A stretch of 64,000 nt of DNA, from assembly GCA_037501455.1 (NCBI GenBank), contig CM074857.1, forward strand, positions 122,127,501-122,191,500. The letters run 5' to 3'. Of the stretch, positions 36,474 through 49,084 are shown one piece after another. The stretch's first letter is position 1. Each line of letters opens with the position of its first letter. Position numbers and translations under genes: made by a program. This DNA is from Lantana camara (Eukaryota; Streptophyta; Magnoliopsida; Lamiales; Verbenaceae). Below the pieces are notes generated by a model. That model was not told the origin of the DNA and did no database searches. It saw only the letters and a program-made list of their open reading frames with translations.

Positions 36474-39238
36474 ATGCTTGCGTTCAAGTAAAATTCGTCC
36501 TCTTCATTTTTGATTCGAACATTGAATCAGATCCTTGTTTTTGTGACTTGTAATTTGTTGTGGTTTTTGATTTTGTTCGTATTTGGTTCAACAGAGCTGA
36601 GGAGCAGAGCCAGCTACAGCTCGTGGAGAGAGAGGAGGTCGAAGATGAAGAAGACTTGTTTGAAGCAATCGATAAATGTAAGGAAAAGAAGTTCACCGCT
36701 GTTTGTTTTCTCGGCATTCACATCTCATAAATATTGTGTCATTTGATGTGTGTGTGGTTTTGTTTTGCATTTTCTATCTGTGTGTGTGATTTGTGTGTTT
36801 GATAATGGTATCAACGGCAGAAGAACTCAGTTCGTTCTGTAATTCCAAATTTATGATGAGTTTAAATCATCCACATAGAACAACGCTTGAGAGCTATATT
36901 ATGTGTCTTCCAGTGACAACTCATGGGATCAATGCTGGAGATGTGAAGAAGCTGCAGGATGCTGGCATCTATACATGCAATGGCTTAATGATGCACACTA
37001 AGAAGGTGAAAATTGGATTGATTAGCTTAATATCTAGCATATTCCAAACTTGCAACACGTTTGAATTGTAATTTATATGTAAATTAACCAGAGTTTGACT
37101 GGAATCAAAGGACTGTCTGAGGCAAAAGTTGATAAGATCTGCGAAGCTGTGGAGAAGATAGTGGTTAGTAATTTCATTTTGATTATACTTATAAAAGTTC
37201 ATGTAAACATGTCAGATATGTCGTATATATGCTGATGCTGTTTGTTTTTCTTTTTTCAATTAACAGAACTTTGGTTATATGACTGGAAGTGATGCTCTGC
37301 TGAAAGTGAGATCTACTGGTCCTTTTAGCTGCTTTGGTGGAGTAGTTAGTATTGTTCTGAAGAATCTTATAGTTCCTTAAAAACTGACAGTAAACTATTG
37401 CTTCTTTTACAGAGAAAATCTATAGTTCGCATCACAACTGGAAGCCAAGCTCTAGATGAACTTCTAGGGGGTAATTTTTCAAATCTCCTGTGTGCATTTC
37501 CTTTTAATTTACCTTCATCACATGCATGGCGTAACACATTTGTGTCCATGCTGAAGGTGGGATAGAAACTTCTGCCATCACTGAAACTTTCGGAGAATTT
37601 CGGTGAGAGATCCAATTTAGTTGAAAATGAAATCAAATTGTGATATTACAAATGAATCCATTTAGTTTCGAGTTTCTGATTAACTTGAGTTCTAATTTCC
37701 TTAATCAATATTTTACTTAGATCTGGAAAAACACAGCTGGCGCATACTCTTTGTGTTTCCACACAGGTGATACAATAAGTGTAATTTATATGGCAATGTG
37801 TTTGTTCTTTATGAAGAAGGGAATTTAAAATATGAATATAGCATCAATTGATTAGCTCATTTTACTAGTTTCTTGTATCCTTGGTGTATAGTTTAGTTCA
37901 CAGTGATGAGCTGAAGTTTTTCTTATTCACTTGTAAATTTTACAGCTCCCTATTAATATGAGGGGAGGCAATGGAAAAGTTGCCTACATTGATACTGAGG
38001 GGACATTGTATCCTTTTGCTTATTGTTCTTCCCAGCCTGTTGGTTTAAGATGTCGTGTAACTCTACTTTACGGCATTAGACTAGAAATAAATTCATCAAA
38101 CTGTTCTTTCGTTTTCCTTAACTCTCTTGCAGCCGTCCTGATCGAATAATACCCATTGCTGAAAGATTTGGAATGGATCCCGGAGCTGTACTTGACAATG
38201 TGAGGCTTTTTTGTGATTCACTAATGCCGAGTTAGTTGGATTATTTCTGGTACACTCATTAAAAACTTTTCTGTGTTCATGAAAGATTATATATGCTCGT
38301 GCTTACACATATGAGCATCAGTACAACCTGCTTCTTGGTCTAGCTGCAAAAATGGCTGAAGAGCCTTTCAGGCTTTTGGTGAGATATGATTTAACTGTTT
38401 TATTCTAATGATCAGTCAGATATAATGGTCTGATGTGTTTTAAACTTCCTTTCAGATTGTTGATTCAGTGATAGCCCTCTTTCGAGTGGACTTCACTGGA
38501 AGAGGAGAACTTGCAGATCGACAGGTCCAGACCCCACCATTGAAAAGTTACTATTGGTTTTGAAGTTCTGATCCTTAAGGAAATATGACCTCTTTTTAGT
38601 AACACAAATCTGTTGCTATTGCCAGCAAAAATTGGCTCAGATGCTCTCAAGATTGATAAAGATTGCTGAGGAATTCAATGTTGCTGTGTACATGACCAAC
38701 CAGGGTAGGTTAACCTGCACTCAACTAGTAACATCCATGCTCTAAAGTACAAAAAATTGCACTACTTCCCTTTTTTTTCCCCTCAAATAGATTTCACATT
38801 GAGCAACCACTTAGTTTAACTAAGATTGCTAATTCATTTTGCTCGACTCATGATTGCAGTTATCGCTGATCCTGGAGGGGGAGTCTTTATATCAGATCCC
38901 AAAAAGCCAGCAGGGGGACATGTTTTGGCTCATGCAGCCACAATAAGGCTAATGTTCAGGAAGGGCAAAGGCGAACAACGTGTCTGCAAGGTCTTTGATG
39001 CCCCAAACCTTCCCGAAGCTGAAGCAATATCCTTTATGTTCAAAGTCATAATAATGAATTTTGATATTTAACTGGGAATTGGATTGTCGTATTTTCTGAC
39101 CAAGATGCATGAGCATGAACTGAATGGACATTAGTTCTTCAATCTGTAAACTGTGCGTGCATTACTTTTGCTATTTTTCCTTAACAGAAGCAAGTTTTCC
39201 AGATAACTCCAGGTGGAATTGCAGATGCTAAGGATTGA
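36474..39238 (+). CDS. DMC1: Meiotic recombinase DMC1
   Basis: RecA/RAD51-family recombinase that forms filaments on single-stranded DNA in meiosis and carries out strand invasion between homologues. Fifteen exons: 36474-36487, 36595-36677, 36914-37005, 37092-37163, 37267-37305, 37413-37470, 37557-37602, 37721-37766, 37946-38007, 38133-38199, 38286-38378, 38456-38524, 38626-38704, 38860-39026, 39194-39238. Total 343 residues, close to the Arabidopsis protein (344). Seen: an acidic N-terminus, a helix-hairpin-helix region ([32 protein letters not shown]), Walker A GEFRSGKT (about 131-138), Walker B ending LLIVD (about 223-227), and the diagnostic DMC1 C-terminus ending GGIADAKD. The start codon lies on a 14-base first exon that splices in frame. 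The last intron does not fit GT-AG and looks like a U12-type intron. All other junctions are GT-AG. Confidence 0.97.
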
Positions 39239-39842
39239 ATCAACTACGGTGTCTTTCTGCTGTCCGTTCGCATGAGAAAATTCCAACTTTACCTTAATTA
39301 ATATGTTTTACTTGCTACTTTAGATTGTAAAGCTTTATGACCGATAGATTTTGCTTACTTTAGATTGTAGAGCTTTATGACCAACAGATTTTGCTTATGT
39401 TACTCCCGCACACGCCTTATAATTCTGCTACTTTTCTATGTAATATTCAACTCTACTTCACTATTCCAAGAAAGCTACATGTGACTTCAAATTCTACCAT
39501 CCGAACTAGAAAATGGGAATAACATAATCGAAAAAGACCACAATGCATCACATAATCAGCATTCCATGCATTAATTGTTTCAAATGGAAGTGCTGTTATT
39601 TTTACATATGTTTCAAAGCCATTAAAATGGCTTTCAAATGGGAGTGCGACTCCAGAAAGGTACAAGTAACATCCATTTACGTACGTACATAAAACTCAAT
39701 TCACAATACTGCCAAGAACCATAAAAGCTCAGCAGGCACAATAAGAAGTCATCAAGATCTCAATGATAGAAGGGGAAGTAAGACAAATACAAGGCTAGAC
39801 AATAACAAGAGCCTTGCATGAGAGATATCTCTGAATGTTAGT
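39239..39842. other. Spacer between convergent DMC1 and TSJT1-like genes
   Basis: The two genes end towards each other, so this 600-bp spacer probably holds both 3' untranslated regions. A short direct duplication (GCTTTATGACC.A.AGATTTTGCTTA) occurs at 39332-39357 and 39372-39397. No gene. Confidence 0.5.
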
Positions 39843-41511
39843 TCAGTAGTGCTGAGACCAGTTGGCATCGCTTCCAACTCGGGGCATTCCGAGTTTTCCT
39901 TTCTTCGACTCTTCATCTACCTTGAAGGTTAAACCACACACCTCCCCTGAACTGTCCACTCTCGGCACAGCCTTCAACTCATTAACTGGATGCTCGTAAC
40001 TCCTCAGACCTCCAGAAGATGTGAAGAAGCACCCTGAATACATAGAAAAAACACATCCTTCAACTTCAGCTAGTTATTAGATATACATTCTCTCCATTAT
40101 TCACGGTTGAAAAAACTAAGATATCTCTCATTTTCCCAGTTTCATATGTTCAAAAGCGTACAAGCTGAACTAATCCATCTTGCGCCTCCACAGCCTAAAT
40201 ACATTCAAGTGATCCAATGAACTACGAACCACAGGCAACTATGTAGTATTTAAACTTCCAAAAGAAATATATACCTTTGGGAAATGGAGAAAATGACTTG
40301 CCACAAGCAAGCTTCACAACATCAATGTCACTAGCAACAACAAGGTGGCCTTCAGCATCAGTTCCCCAGAACAAGGGCACACTACCATCAGCATCCTATA
40401 CAAGTAATCCAACACCAGTCAGGCCGCATAAGAAAGTCAGACAAGAAACGAAAGTCAGACAAGAAACGAACTAAGAGCATCAACAGGATTCGAGAATTAC
40501 TCACCGCAGCAATAAATGCAGCTTGTGAAGTAGTGTCAAACAGAATGAAGGCGAACTTCCCTTGAATATCTCTCACCACTTGATTAGCTGGATAAGGACC
40601 TCTGTCCCTCAAAGTCCTGTAAGCCTCAATAACAATGATTGCTTCATTCGCTGTCTTGTTTAAACCATACTGCTGCTTAAGAGGTGCAACGTTTTCGATG
40701 TGGCCTTCGAACAAGCAGAATATGTCGTCCACAACTGCGAAAATTCTGAAAATTTTCAAAAGAATGGATTAGAGAATCCCAGTAGCTGATGAGTGATAGA
40801 ACTATATGTATGTAAGTTCTCATAACCCATAAAAAAAAGAATCCGAAAACAAGTAATCCACCAGAAAAGAATCAAGTATGATGGATCAACAAATTAATGA
40901 ATCTTGCAGAAGGATTTCTCCCCCACCAAAAATGGCAAGAATTCAAACAAAGTAAGTAAACAGAAGCCCCACACCGATTGGCTTGTAACAAAATCCGAAA
41001 ACGAAAACAAAGATGATGATCATCTCCCACATACAGCAAAAGTTACTTTTTTTATATGCAATCTACCATAATTCAAAAACAATACGCGCAAGAATGAAAG
41101 AGAAACGTAAAATCCATCATCCCAGAAACACCAATTTCCTACAAACAGACTGTAAGAACACAAAGAACCCCCAAAAGATCAAACCAACAAAAAACTTACA
41201 GATCCGACCAAGATTTCAAAAGAAAAAGTGCAAAACCAGAAAAGCACAATCATCAGAAAACAAATAAAAAACTCGGCCAAGAACCAAAAAAAAGGATAAG
41301 CGCAAGACCTCGGAAGAATGGGGTTCTGCTTATGAGATGAATACGCAACGAAGCCAGAAGCAGCGAGATTGACGACGACAGAATCAGGGCTCGCGGAAGA
41401 GAAATGGGTAGCCAAGAATCCATCTTTCAGAGCAGAAACAGATTCGGTTTGTGGGTTCTGCTGCAACGCCTCGGGGCTGTTGGCCACCGCCTTGTTGAAA
41501 ACTCCCAGCAT
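39843..41511 (-). CDS. DUF3700 / stem-specific TSJT1-like protein
   Basis: Four exons (minus): 41511-41309, 40745-40505, 40395-40275, 40033-39843. All are GT-AG and in frame, giving 251 residues, the usual length for this family. It begins MLGVFNKAVANSPEAL and shows family landmarks FAVVDDIFCLFEGHIENV, YRTLRDRGPYPANQVVRDI, GKFAFILFD, VPLFWGTDAEGHLVVASD and CGKSFAPFPKGCFFTSSGGL. The fold is related to class II glutamine amidotransferases, but the N-terminal catalytic Cys is not at position 2, so hydrolase activity is unlikely. Relatives are known as aluminium-induced (Wali7-type), auxin- or dormancy-responsive proteins; the biochemical role is not settled. No signal peptide or membrane span is visible. 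Confidence 0.95.
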
Positions 41512-42013
41512 TTTTTCTCTTGTGTTTTGCAGAGAAATTGGTGGTATGATTACAAAGATTACAGGGATGAATGATGATGATTTCCTCGACTTCCTTTAAA
41601 TTTCTGTTAATGGAAAGGTGGAAGCACACAGGGGAATGGAGGATTGAGAGAGAGAGTTGGTTGAAATATTATTACTTTAATAGAAGGAGGGAGTGGTGTT
41701 TGTTATTTGACGAATTTGCCCTTGGTCCAATGGGAATTTGTGGGGTGGAAAATACATGAATCTGGATTTTTTTTTTTTCTGGCACCGACTAAGGGTTGAA
41801 TAAGTTGCAGATTTTAAAATGACAACTTTTAGATGTAAAAGATTGACGATAAAAAAATTTATCTACTAATTTGAATAGTAAATTTGCCACTTCTATTTTT
41901 TTAATTTAATTTTATAGTTCATTTTCATAAACTGAATCGGATAGAATTATTTAAGTATAATTTACCGTTAAAATACACCATTTATACCATTTCTATTATT
42001 AAATAAGAACAAA
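41512..42013 (-). promoter_or_regulatory. Upstream region of the TSJT1-like gene
   Basis: The first ~150 bases include a leader and a GA-rich patch (41640-41660). Beyond this the DNA is AT-rich and ends at the border of Helitron H2. No specific motif is claimed. Confidence 0.4.
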
Positions 42014-42099
42014 CTAGCCTACCACCCGTGCGATGCACGGAATGATTATAGGTATATTATATTTAAAATAAAAAAAAATATTATATAGAATTATTATAA

Positions 42100-42485
42100 C
42101 GGATAATTCCTCAAAAATCTCCAAGTGTAAACTGAATTTCCTTTTCACTCCCCAATTTTGAAAAAGTTTCCTGTTCACTCCCCAATTGAAAAACAAAATT
42201 CCTTTTCACTCCCCAAGGTTGTATAATAATTCAGGAATTGCGTACATTTTTTAGGGAATTGCGTATAAAAATCCCGGAATCTCATATATACGACATTTTG
42301 AGATTTTTATACGCAATTCCCTAAAAAATGTACGCAATTCCTAAAGACAATGTACGAACATGTACTGTTTGTGGGGACCTAAAAGGAATTTTGTTTTTCA
42401 ATTGGGGATTGAATGGGAACTTTTTCAAAACTGGGGACCTAAAAGGAATTTTTTCAACTTTTTGGTACTATTCAAAGATTTTCCC
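42100..42485. mobile_element. Small MULE-like MITE inside Helitron H2
   Basis: A 386-bp element absent from the matching place in H3, so its borders are visible by comparison. A 9-bp duplication TTATTATAA flanks it (42091-42099 and 42486-42494), and the uninterrupted H3 sequence has this 9-mer only once. The ends are long imperfect inverted repeats (left CGGATAATTCC; right end read inward GGGAAAATCTT), and the two halves fold on each other around about 42290. No coding capacity. Confidence 0.88.
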
Positions 42486-45155
42486 TTATTATAATTATAT
42501 TATATTTAAAATAGTTAAAAATTATTATCAATTATATTTTTAGTAACATATAACTATATGCCCCTGCAACCCGTGCAATACATATAATTATATCTTTTAT
42601 AATATATAATTATATGCTACTATGCGATGCATGCGATACACGTAGTTTTATAGTTATATATTCTAAAGTAACTAAAAATTATTAAATATTAAAATAATAT
42701 TACAATTATAAAGTAGTTATATTATAATTATATTATATATATATATAGAACATCTAACTAAAAATATGTAAAGTTATTATTATTGATAAAATTAATTGAA
42801 AATTGTATGTGAACCAAAAAATACAAAAAGATAACTAAAAACATATTACACATATTAGAATTACAATAATATGAGTATCATATTATAATAATGTTTCATT
42901 TTTCTAAAATGAATATAGAACCATATGAAGTTTATAAAATGAATAAAATATAACTAAGAATATAACTTTAAAGTGAAATTGGTCGGATATAAAAGAAAAC
43001 TCAAAATTATTAGATTTTAAGAATATCAATTTGATAATTCTAAAACCATATATGTAATTTTGCTTTAAAAACCATATGAAGTAAAAGAAATAAAACATGA
43101 ACCATGAAAACAAATCACATTCTTAAAATACATATCAATTTTGTAATATCATTATATATTCAATAGCGAAAATATTATGAATAATATGATCATTTAAAAA
43201 TTAATTTATAGATTTTTACATAATATAATATTTATTTTATAGATTTTATAAATTTGTAATAGTTGATCATTAAAGGTAATAATTTAGTAATAATAATAAT
43301 AATCAATTATAATTTTTAATAAAACTTAAATAAGATCTCTTCCTCCATTAAAGAGTTAATATACACCATTAAAGAGTTAATATACTTTATAGTCTAACTT
43401 TTATTTTTTTTTGTGATACTCTATAGTCTAACGACATGATTGATATGATAAAATAACGTATGAATGGAATGAGCATTTTCACATTCATTTCTAAACCCTT
43501 GATTGGTATAAAATACAATTAAGAATGTTCATTAGTCCTTCCCACGATAATGTTCATTCCTTTATTCATGGTATTATCCATTACCCCAACCTTGATGGTA
43601 TTAATAATTCTCAATCTATTGAGAAACAACTATATTTTACTTTTATAAAATTATTCTCATTAAATCTAATTAAATAAAATCTTATTCTTATATGTTCTTC
43701 ATTTTTTCTTCTGCTATTTTTCGACTATCTTCTTTCCTACAAAATTTAATAAAATCTAAATCAAATCTCATTATTCAAGTGTCTTTTGGGTTTTAAGGAA
43801 AAAATGAAAAATAGAATAAGAATGTAAAAAAAAAAAAAAGGTAATTAAGAAGATTAAGAAACTAATAATGAAAGGGGAAAAATCATAACATTATTACATG
43901 AATAAGGATAAGAGTTCTTGAGCAAAGGGCCAACATTAAAAAGTAAAAAATAAAGGTAAACTATTAGTTACAAATTTAATGAAGAAAAATTGCTACAAAT
44001 AATTACGATGAATAAAAAACTTTAAAAAATTCATAATTAATGTTATAAAATTAAAATATATGAGGATATTTCTTTTTAAATAACACAAATCGAAAAAGGT
44101 TTTAAATAACGTAAAGAAATATTATAAATCCATAAATAGCTAGACAAAAAGTAAAGAAAAAACACTGGAAATTAAAGAAACAACAGAAATGCTTCAAAAA
44201 AAATATATAATATAGAAAAGATAGATGAATTCACAAATATATTCAAATATATTAATCATATAGATGAATTCACAAACATAGCTAAATACAAAAATAGTAA
44301 AACTAAATCTGAGATAATTTAAATAAATAGCCGATTCAAAATTATAAAGAAAGGAAGATTTGACTATTAAAAACGTAAACATCCATAAATTTAATATAAC
44401 AAATATAAATTAATAATTAAAAAAAATATACATCACATCAACAAATAACAAATATGAAAATTAAAGATACATAATAATATGAAGAAACTAAAAATATTAT
44501 ACTTCAAGACACTTATTTTAGTAGAAATAGAGGTATTTTCGGAAACATGAAACTAAAATACTAATCAATAAACAATAACAATAAAAATTTATATATAAAT
44601 CTGCAACGTATAGTATAAATTCACATTCTTCCTAGTGGAAAAATTAAATGTAATCATTGAACAAAGGGCAATGAAAAGTAAAAAAATTCAATTAAAAAGA
44701 AATTCAAGAAACTCCCTTATTTTTAACTTCATTTTTACATATTATACCATTCATGAAAATACAAAGAAAAAATACATGAACCTCAGACATCATCAAAGGA
44801 AGAGACAAAGATTATGAACCCTATACATTAACTGAACCCCCAATCAACATTACGAAATTGCGTACAAATCTCTACAACTTAAAACATCTTAGATGAATTA
44901 GAAATGAGAAAAAAAATGAATGATAGAAATAAATCTGAATGAATGCATTTGAAGAGAGGAGATTTGGAGATGGAGAGATTGATTATATAGACATGACCAA
45001 ATTTGAATGATATGGTAAATTGAAAGAAATAAGGAAATAGTAAATAATATCCATTAAATACGTTTGTAATTGCATACAAATAGAGAATTGATTCTTGAGA
45101 TCTTTATGAATTAATTAAAAATATGAAAAAGAAAAAACAACCAAAATCATTCTAA

Positions 45156-48100
45156 TCTATACTATTATATATTTGAAAACGAGGTTTGACTTTTTATTGT
45201 GTATTTTGATGATGTGGAATTTTGTGGGTTTTTTGAGATTTTTAATTAAATAGAAAAAATATAATTGGTTGATCTTTATTTTGTATATTATTTATTTTAA
45301 AACTAATAGTAACTTATGGAAATAATTATCTTTGACAATATTTATAATATACTTTCTATGTATGAATTTCTGTTCTAAATTATACATATTTTTATCAATA
45401 TAAATAAATGTCATAATTAATGAGCTTTAAATTAAGAAAGAATGAATTGATAATTTTTATATATCATGACATTCACCCCATAATTAGGGTGATATTTAAT
45501 GCTATCATTAATTAGGGTTAAAGAGATAGATAAAGAAAAATTAAAATTAAAATGTTTATTTTGTATATAATTTTATTATGAAAATGAATATTACTAAAGA
45601 AAATAATTATTTTCAGTAATATTCATAATATATTTTTCATTATGAATTTCTTTTGAAAATATACATATCTATACTATTATATATAGCACGACGATATTTG
45701 CACGCGATTGTACTATTTTGTCTCAATATTATTTTGTGTTGTTTTCTAAAAATATTTTATTAAAAAAATAATTTCTAATTGGTTGTTGGATCAATATATT
45801 TCAATTATTATTAAACACAATCCTTATTATATGCAATTCATTAATTATTCCATGAATCAATACTAAATATATGCTATTGGTAATCAAATCTCCTAAAAAT
45901 GGAGCAAACGGAATTGAATTCCCTAATATAGCCACCACTCCCTCAGAATTCATGGCATTTGAAATTTATTTATTGGTGAATTTTATTAATTCCAAATTAT
46001 TGTTAATCAAAAATATAATTAGAATGACTTTAATTGTTTTTTCTTTTTCGTATTTTTTAATTAATTCATAAAGATCTCAAGAATCAATTCTCTATTAGTA
46101 TGCAATTACAAACGTATTTAATGGATATTATTTATTATTTCCTTAGTTCTTTCAATTTATCATATATATCATTCAAATTTGGTCATGCCTATATAATCAA
46201 TCTCTCCATCTCCAAATCTCCTCTCTTCAAATGCATTCATTCAGATTTATTTCTATCATTCATTTTTTTCTCATTTCTAATTCATCTAAGATGTTTTAAA
46301 TTGTAGAGATTTGTACGCAATTTCGTAATGTTGATTGGGGGTTCAGTTAATGTATAGTGTTCATAATCTTTGTCTTTTCCTTTGATGATGTCTGAGGTTC
46401 ATGGTTTTTTTTCTTTGTATTTTCATGAATGATATAATATGTAAAGATGAAGTTAAAAATAAGAGAGTTTCTTGAATTTCTTTTTAATTGAATTTTTTTT
46501 ACTTTTCATTACCCTTTGTTCAATGATTACATTTAATTTTTCCGTTAGGAAGAATGTGAATTTATACTATACGTTGCAGATTTATATATAAATTTTTATT
46601 ATTATTGCTTATTGATTAGTATTTTAGTTTCATGTTTTCGAAGATACCTCTATTTTTACTAAAATAAGTGTGTTGAATTATAATATTTTTAGTTTCTTCA
46701 TATTATTATGTATCTTTAATTTTCAGATTGTTATTTGTTGATGTGATGTATATTTTTTTTAATTATTAATTTATATTTGTTATATTAAATTTATGGATGT
46801 TTACCTTTTTAATAGTCAAATCTTCCTTTCTTTGTAATTTTGAATCAACTATTTATTTAAATTATCCCAGATTTAGTTTTACTATTTTTGTATTTAGCGA
46901 TATTTGTGAATTCATCTATATGATTAATATATTTGTGCATTCATCTATCTTTTCTATAATACATATTTTTTTTCTGAACCATTTCTGTTGTTTCTTTAAT
47001 TTCCAGTGTTCTTTTTTAACTTTTTGTCTAGCTATTTATGGATTTATAATATTTCTTTACGTTATTTAAAAACTTTTTCAATCCTTTTTCTTTGTGTTAT
47101 TTAAAAAAAATATATTCTCTTAGATTTTAATTTTATAACATTAATTATGAATTATTTGTACCAATTTTTCTTCATTAAATTTATAATAATAGTTTACCTT
47201 TATTTTTTACTTTTTAATGTTGGCCCTTTGCTAAAAAACTCTTATCCTTATTCATGCAATAATGTTATGATTTTTCCCCTTTCACTATTAGTTTCTTAAT
47301 CTTCTTAATTATTATTATTTTTTTTACATTCTTATTCTATTTTTCATTTTTTCCTTAAAGCCCCAAAAGACACTTGGATAATGAGATTTGATTTAGATTT
47401 TATTAAATTTTGTGGGAAAGAAGATAGTCGAAAAATAGCAGAAGAAAAAATGAAGAACATAAAAGAATAAGATTTGATTTAATTAGATTTACCTTTATTT
47501 TTTACTTTTTAATGTTGGTCCTTTGCTCAAGAACTCTTATCCTTATTCATGCAATAATGTTATGATTTTTCCCCTTTCACTATTAGTTTCTTAATCTTCT
47601 TAATTAATTTTTTTTTTTACATTCTTATTCTATCTTTCATTTTTTCCTTAAAACCCCAAAAGACACTTGGATAATGAGATTTGATTTAGATTTTATTAAA
47701 TTTTATGGGAAAGAAGATAGTCGAAAAATAGTAGAAGAAAAAATGAAGAACATAAAAGAATAAGATTTGATTTAATTAGATTTAATGAGGATAATTTTAT
47801 AAAAGTAAAATATAGTTGTTTCTCAATAGATTGAGAATCATTAATACCATCAAAATTGGGGTAATGGATAATACCATGAATAAAGCAATGGACATTATCT
47901 TGGGAAGGACTAATGAACATTATTAATTGTATTTTATACCAATCAAGGGTTTAGAAATGACTGTGAAAATGCTCAATCAAGGGTTTAGAAATGAATGTGA
48001 AAATGCTCATTCCATTCATACGTTATTTTATCATATCAATCATGTCGTTAGACTATAGAGTAGCACCAAAAAAAAAAAAAAACAAAAAAAAAAAGTTAGA

Positions 48101-48721
48101 CTATAGAGTATATTAACTCTTTAATGGAGGAAGAGATCTTATTTAAGTTTTATTAAAAATTATAATTGATTATTATTATTATTACTAAATTATTACCTTT
48201 AATGATCAACTATTACAAATTTATAAAATCTATAAAATAAATATTATATTATGTAAAAATCTATAAATTAATTTTTAAATGTTCATATTATTCATAATAT
48301 TTTCGTTATTTAGTATATAATGATATTACAAAATTGATATGTATTTTAAGAATGTGATTTGTTTTCACGGTTCATGTTTTACTTCTTTTACTTTATATGG
48401 TTTTTATGCAAAATTACATATATGGTTTTAGAATTATCAAATTGATATTCTTAAAATTTAATAATTTTGAGTTTTCTTTTATATCCGATCAATTTCACTT
48501 TAAAGTTATATTCTTAGTTATATTTTGTTCATTTTATATACTTCATATGGTTCTATATTCATTTTAGAAAAATGAAACATTATTATAATATGATACTCAT
48601 ATTATTGTAATTCTAATATGTGTAATATGTTTTTAGTTATCTTTTTGTGTTTTTTGGTTCACATACATTTTTCAATTAATTTTATCAATAACAATAACTT
48701 TACATATTTTTAGTTAGACGT

Positions 48722-48776
<55 letters not shown>

Positions 48777-49084
48777 ACTACTTTATAATTGTAATATTAT
48801 TTTAATATTTAATAATTTTTAGTTACTTTAGAATATATAATTATCAAACTACGTGTATCGCATGCATCGCATACTAGCATATAATTATATATTATAAAAG
48901 ATATAATTATATGTATTGCACGGGTTGTAGGGACATATAGTTATATGTTACTAAAAATATAATTGATAATAATTTTGAACTATTTTAAATATAATATAAT
49001 TATAATAATTCTATTTAATATTTTTATTTATTTTAAATATATATAACTATAATCCTTCCGTGCATCGCACGGGTGGTAGGCTAG
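45156..49084 (+). mobile_element. Helitron H3 (inner copy, inserted in H2)
   Basis: A 3,929-bp non-autonomous Helitron on the plus strand. It starts TCTATACTATTATATATTTG at 45,156 after an A, and ends with the hairpin CCGTGCATCGCACGG (about 49057-49071), GTGGTAGG and CTAG (49081-49084) before a T. Its halves match the two halves of H2 in inverted orientation. It therefore belongs to the same family and landed head-to-tail reversed inside H2. It also contains a second Helitron-like 5' end at 45,668 and a CT/AT microsatellite at 48721-48770. No Rep/helicase gene. Confidence 0.95.
48721..48770. repeat. CT then AT compound microsatellite
   Basis: About 12 CT units followed directly by about 13 AT units inside Helitron H3. 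Confidence 0.9.

Noticed and set aside
36793..37071. Open frame running through DMC1 exon 3
   Set aside because: Its first half is intron 2 sequence; the exon begins at 36914 where it joins exon 2 in frame.
46797..47069. Open frame repeated in inverted form at 44194-44382
   Set aside because: Shared only because both lie in the inverted Helitron copies; AT-rich Phe/Ile sequence without domain character.
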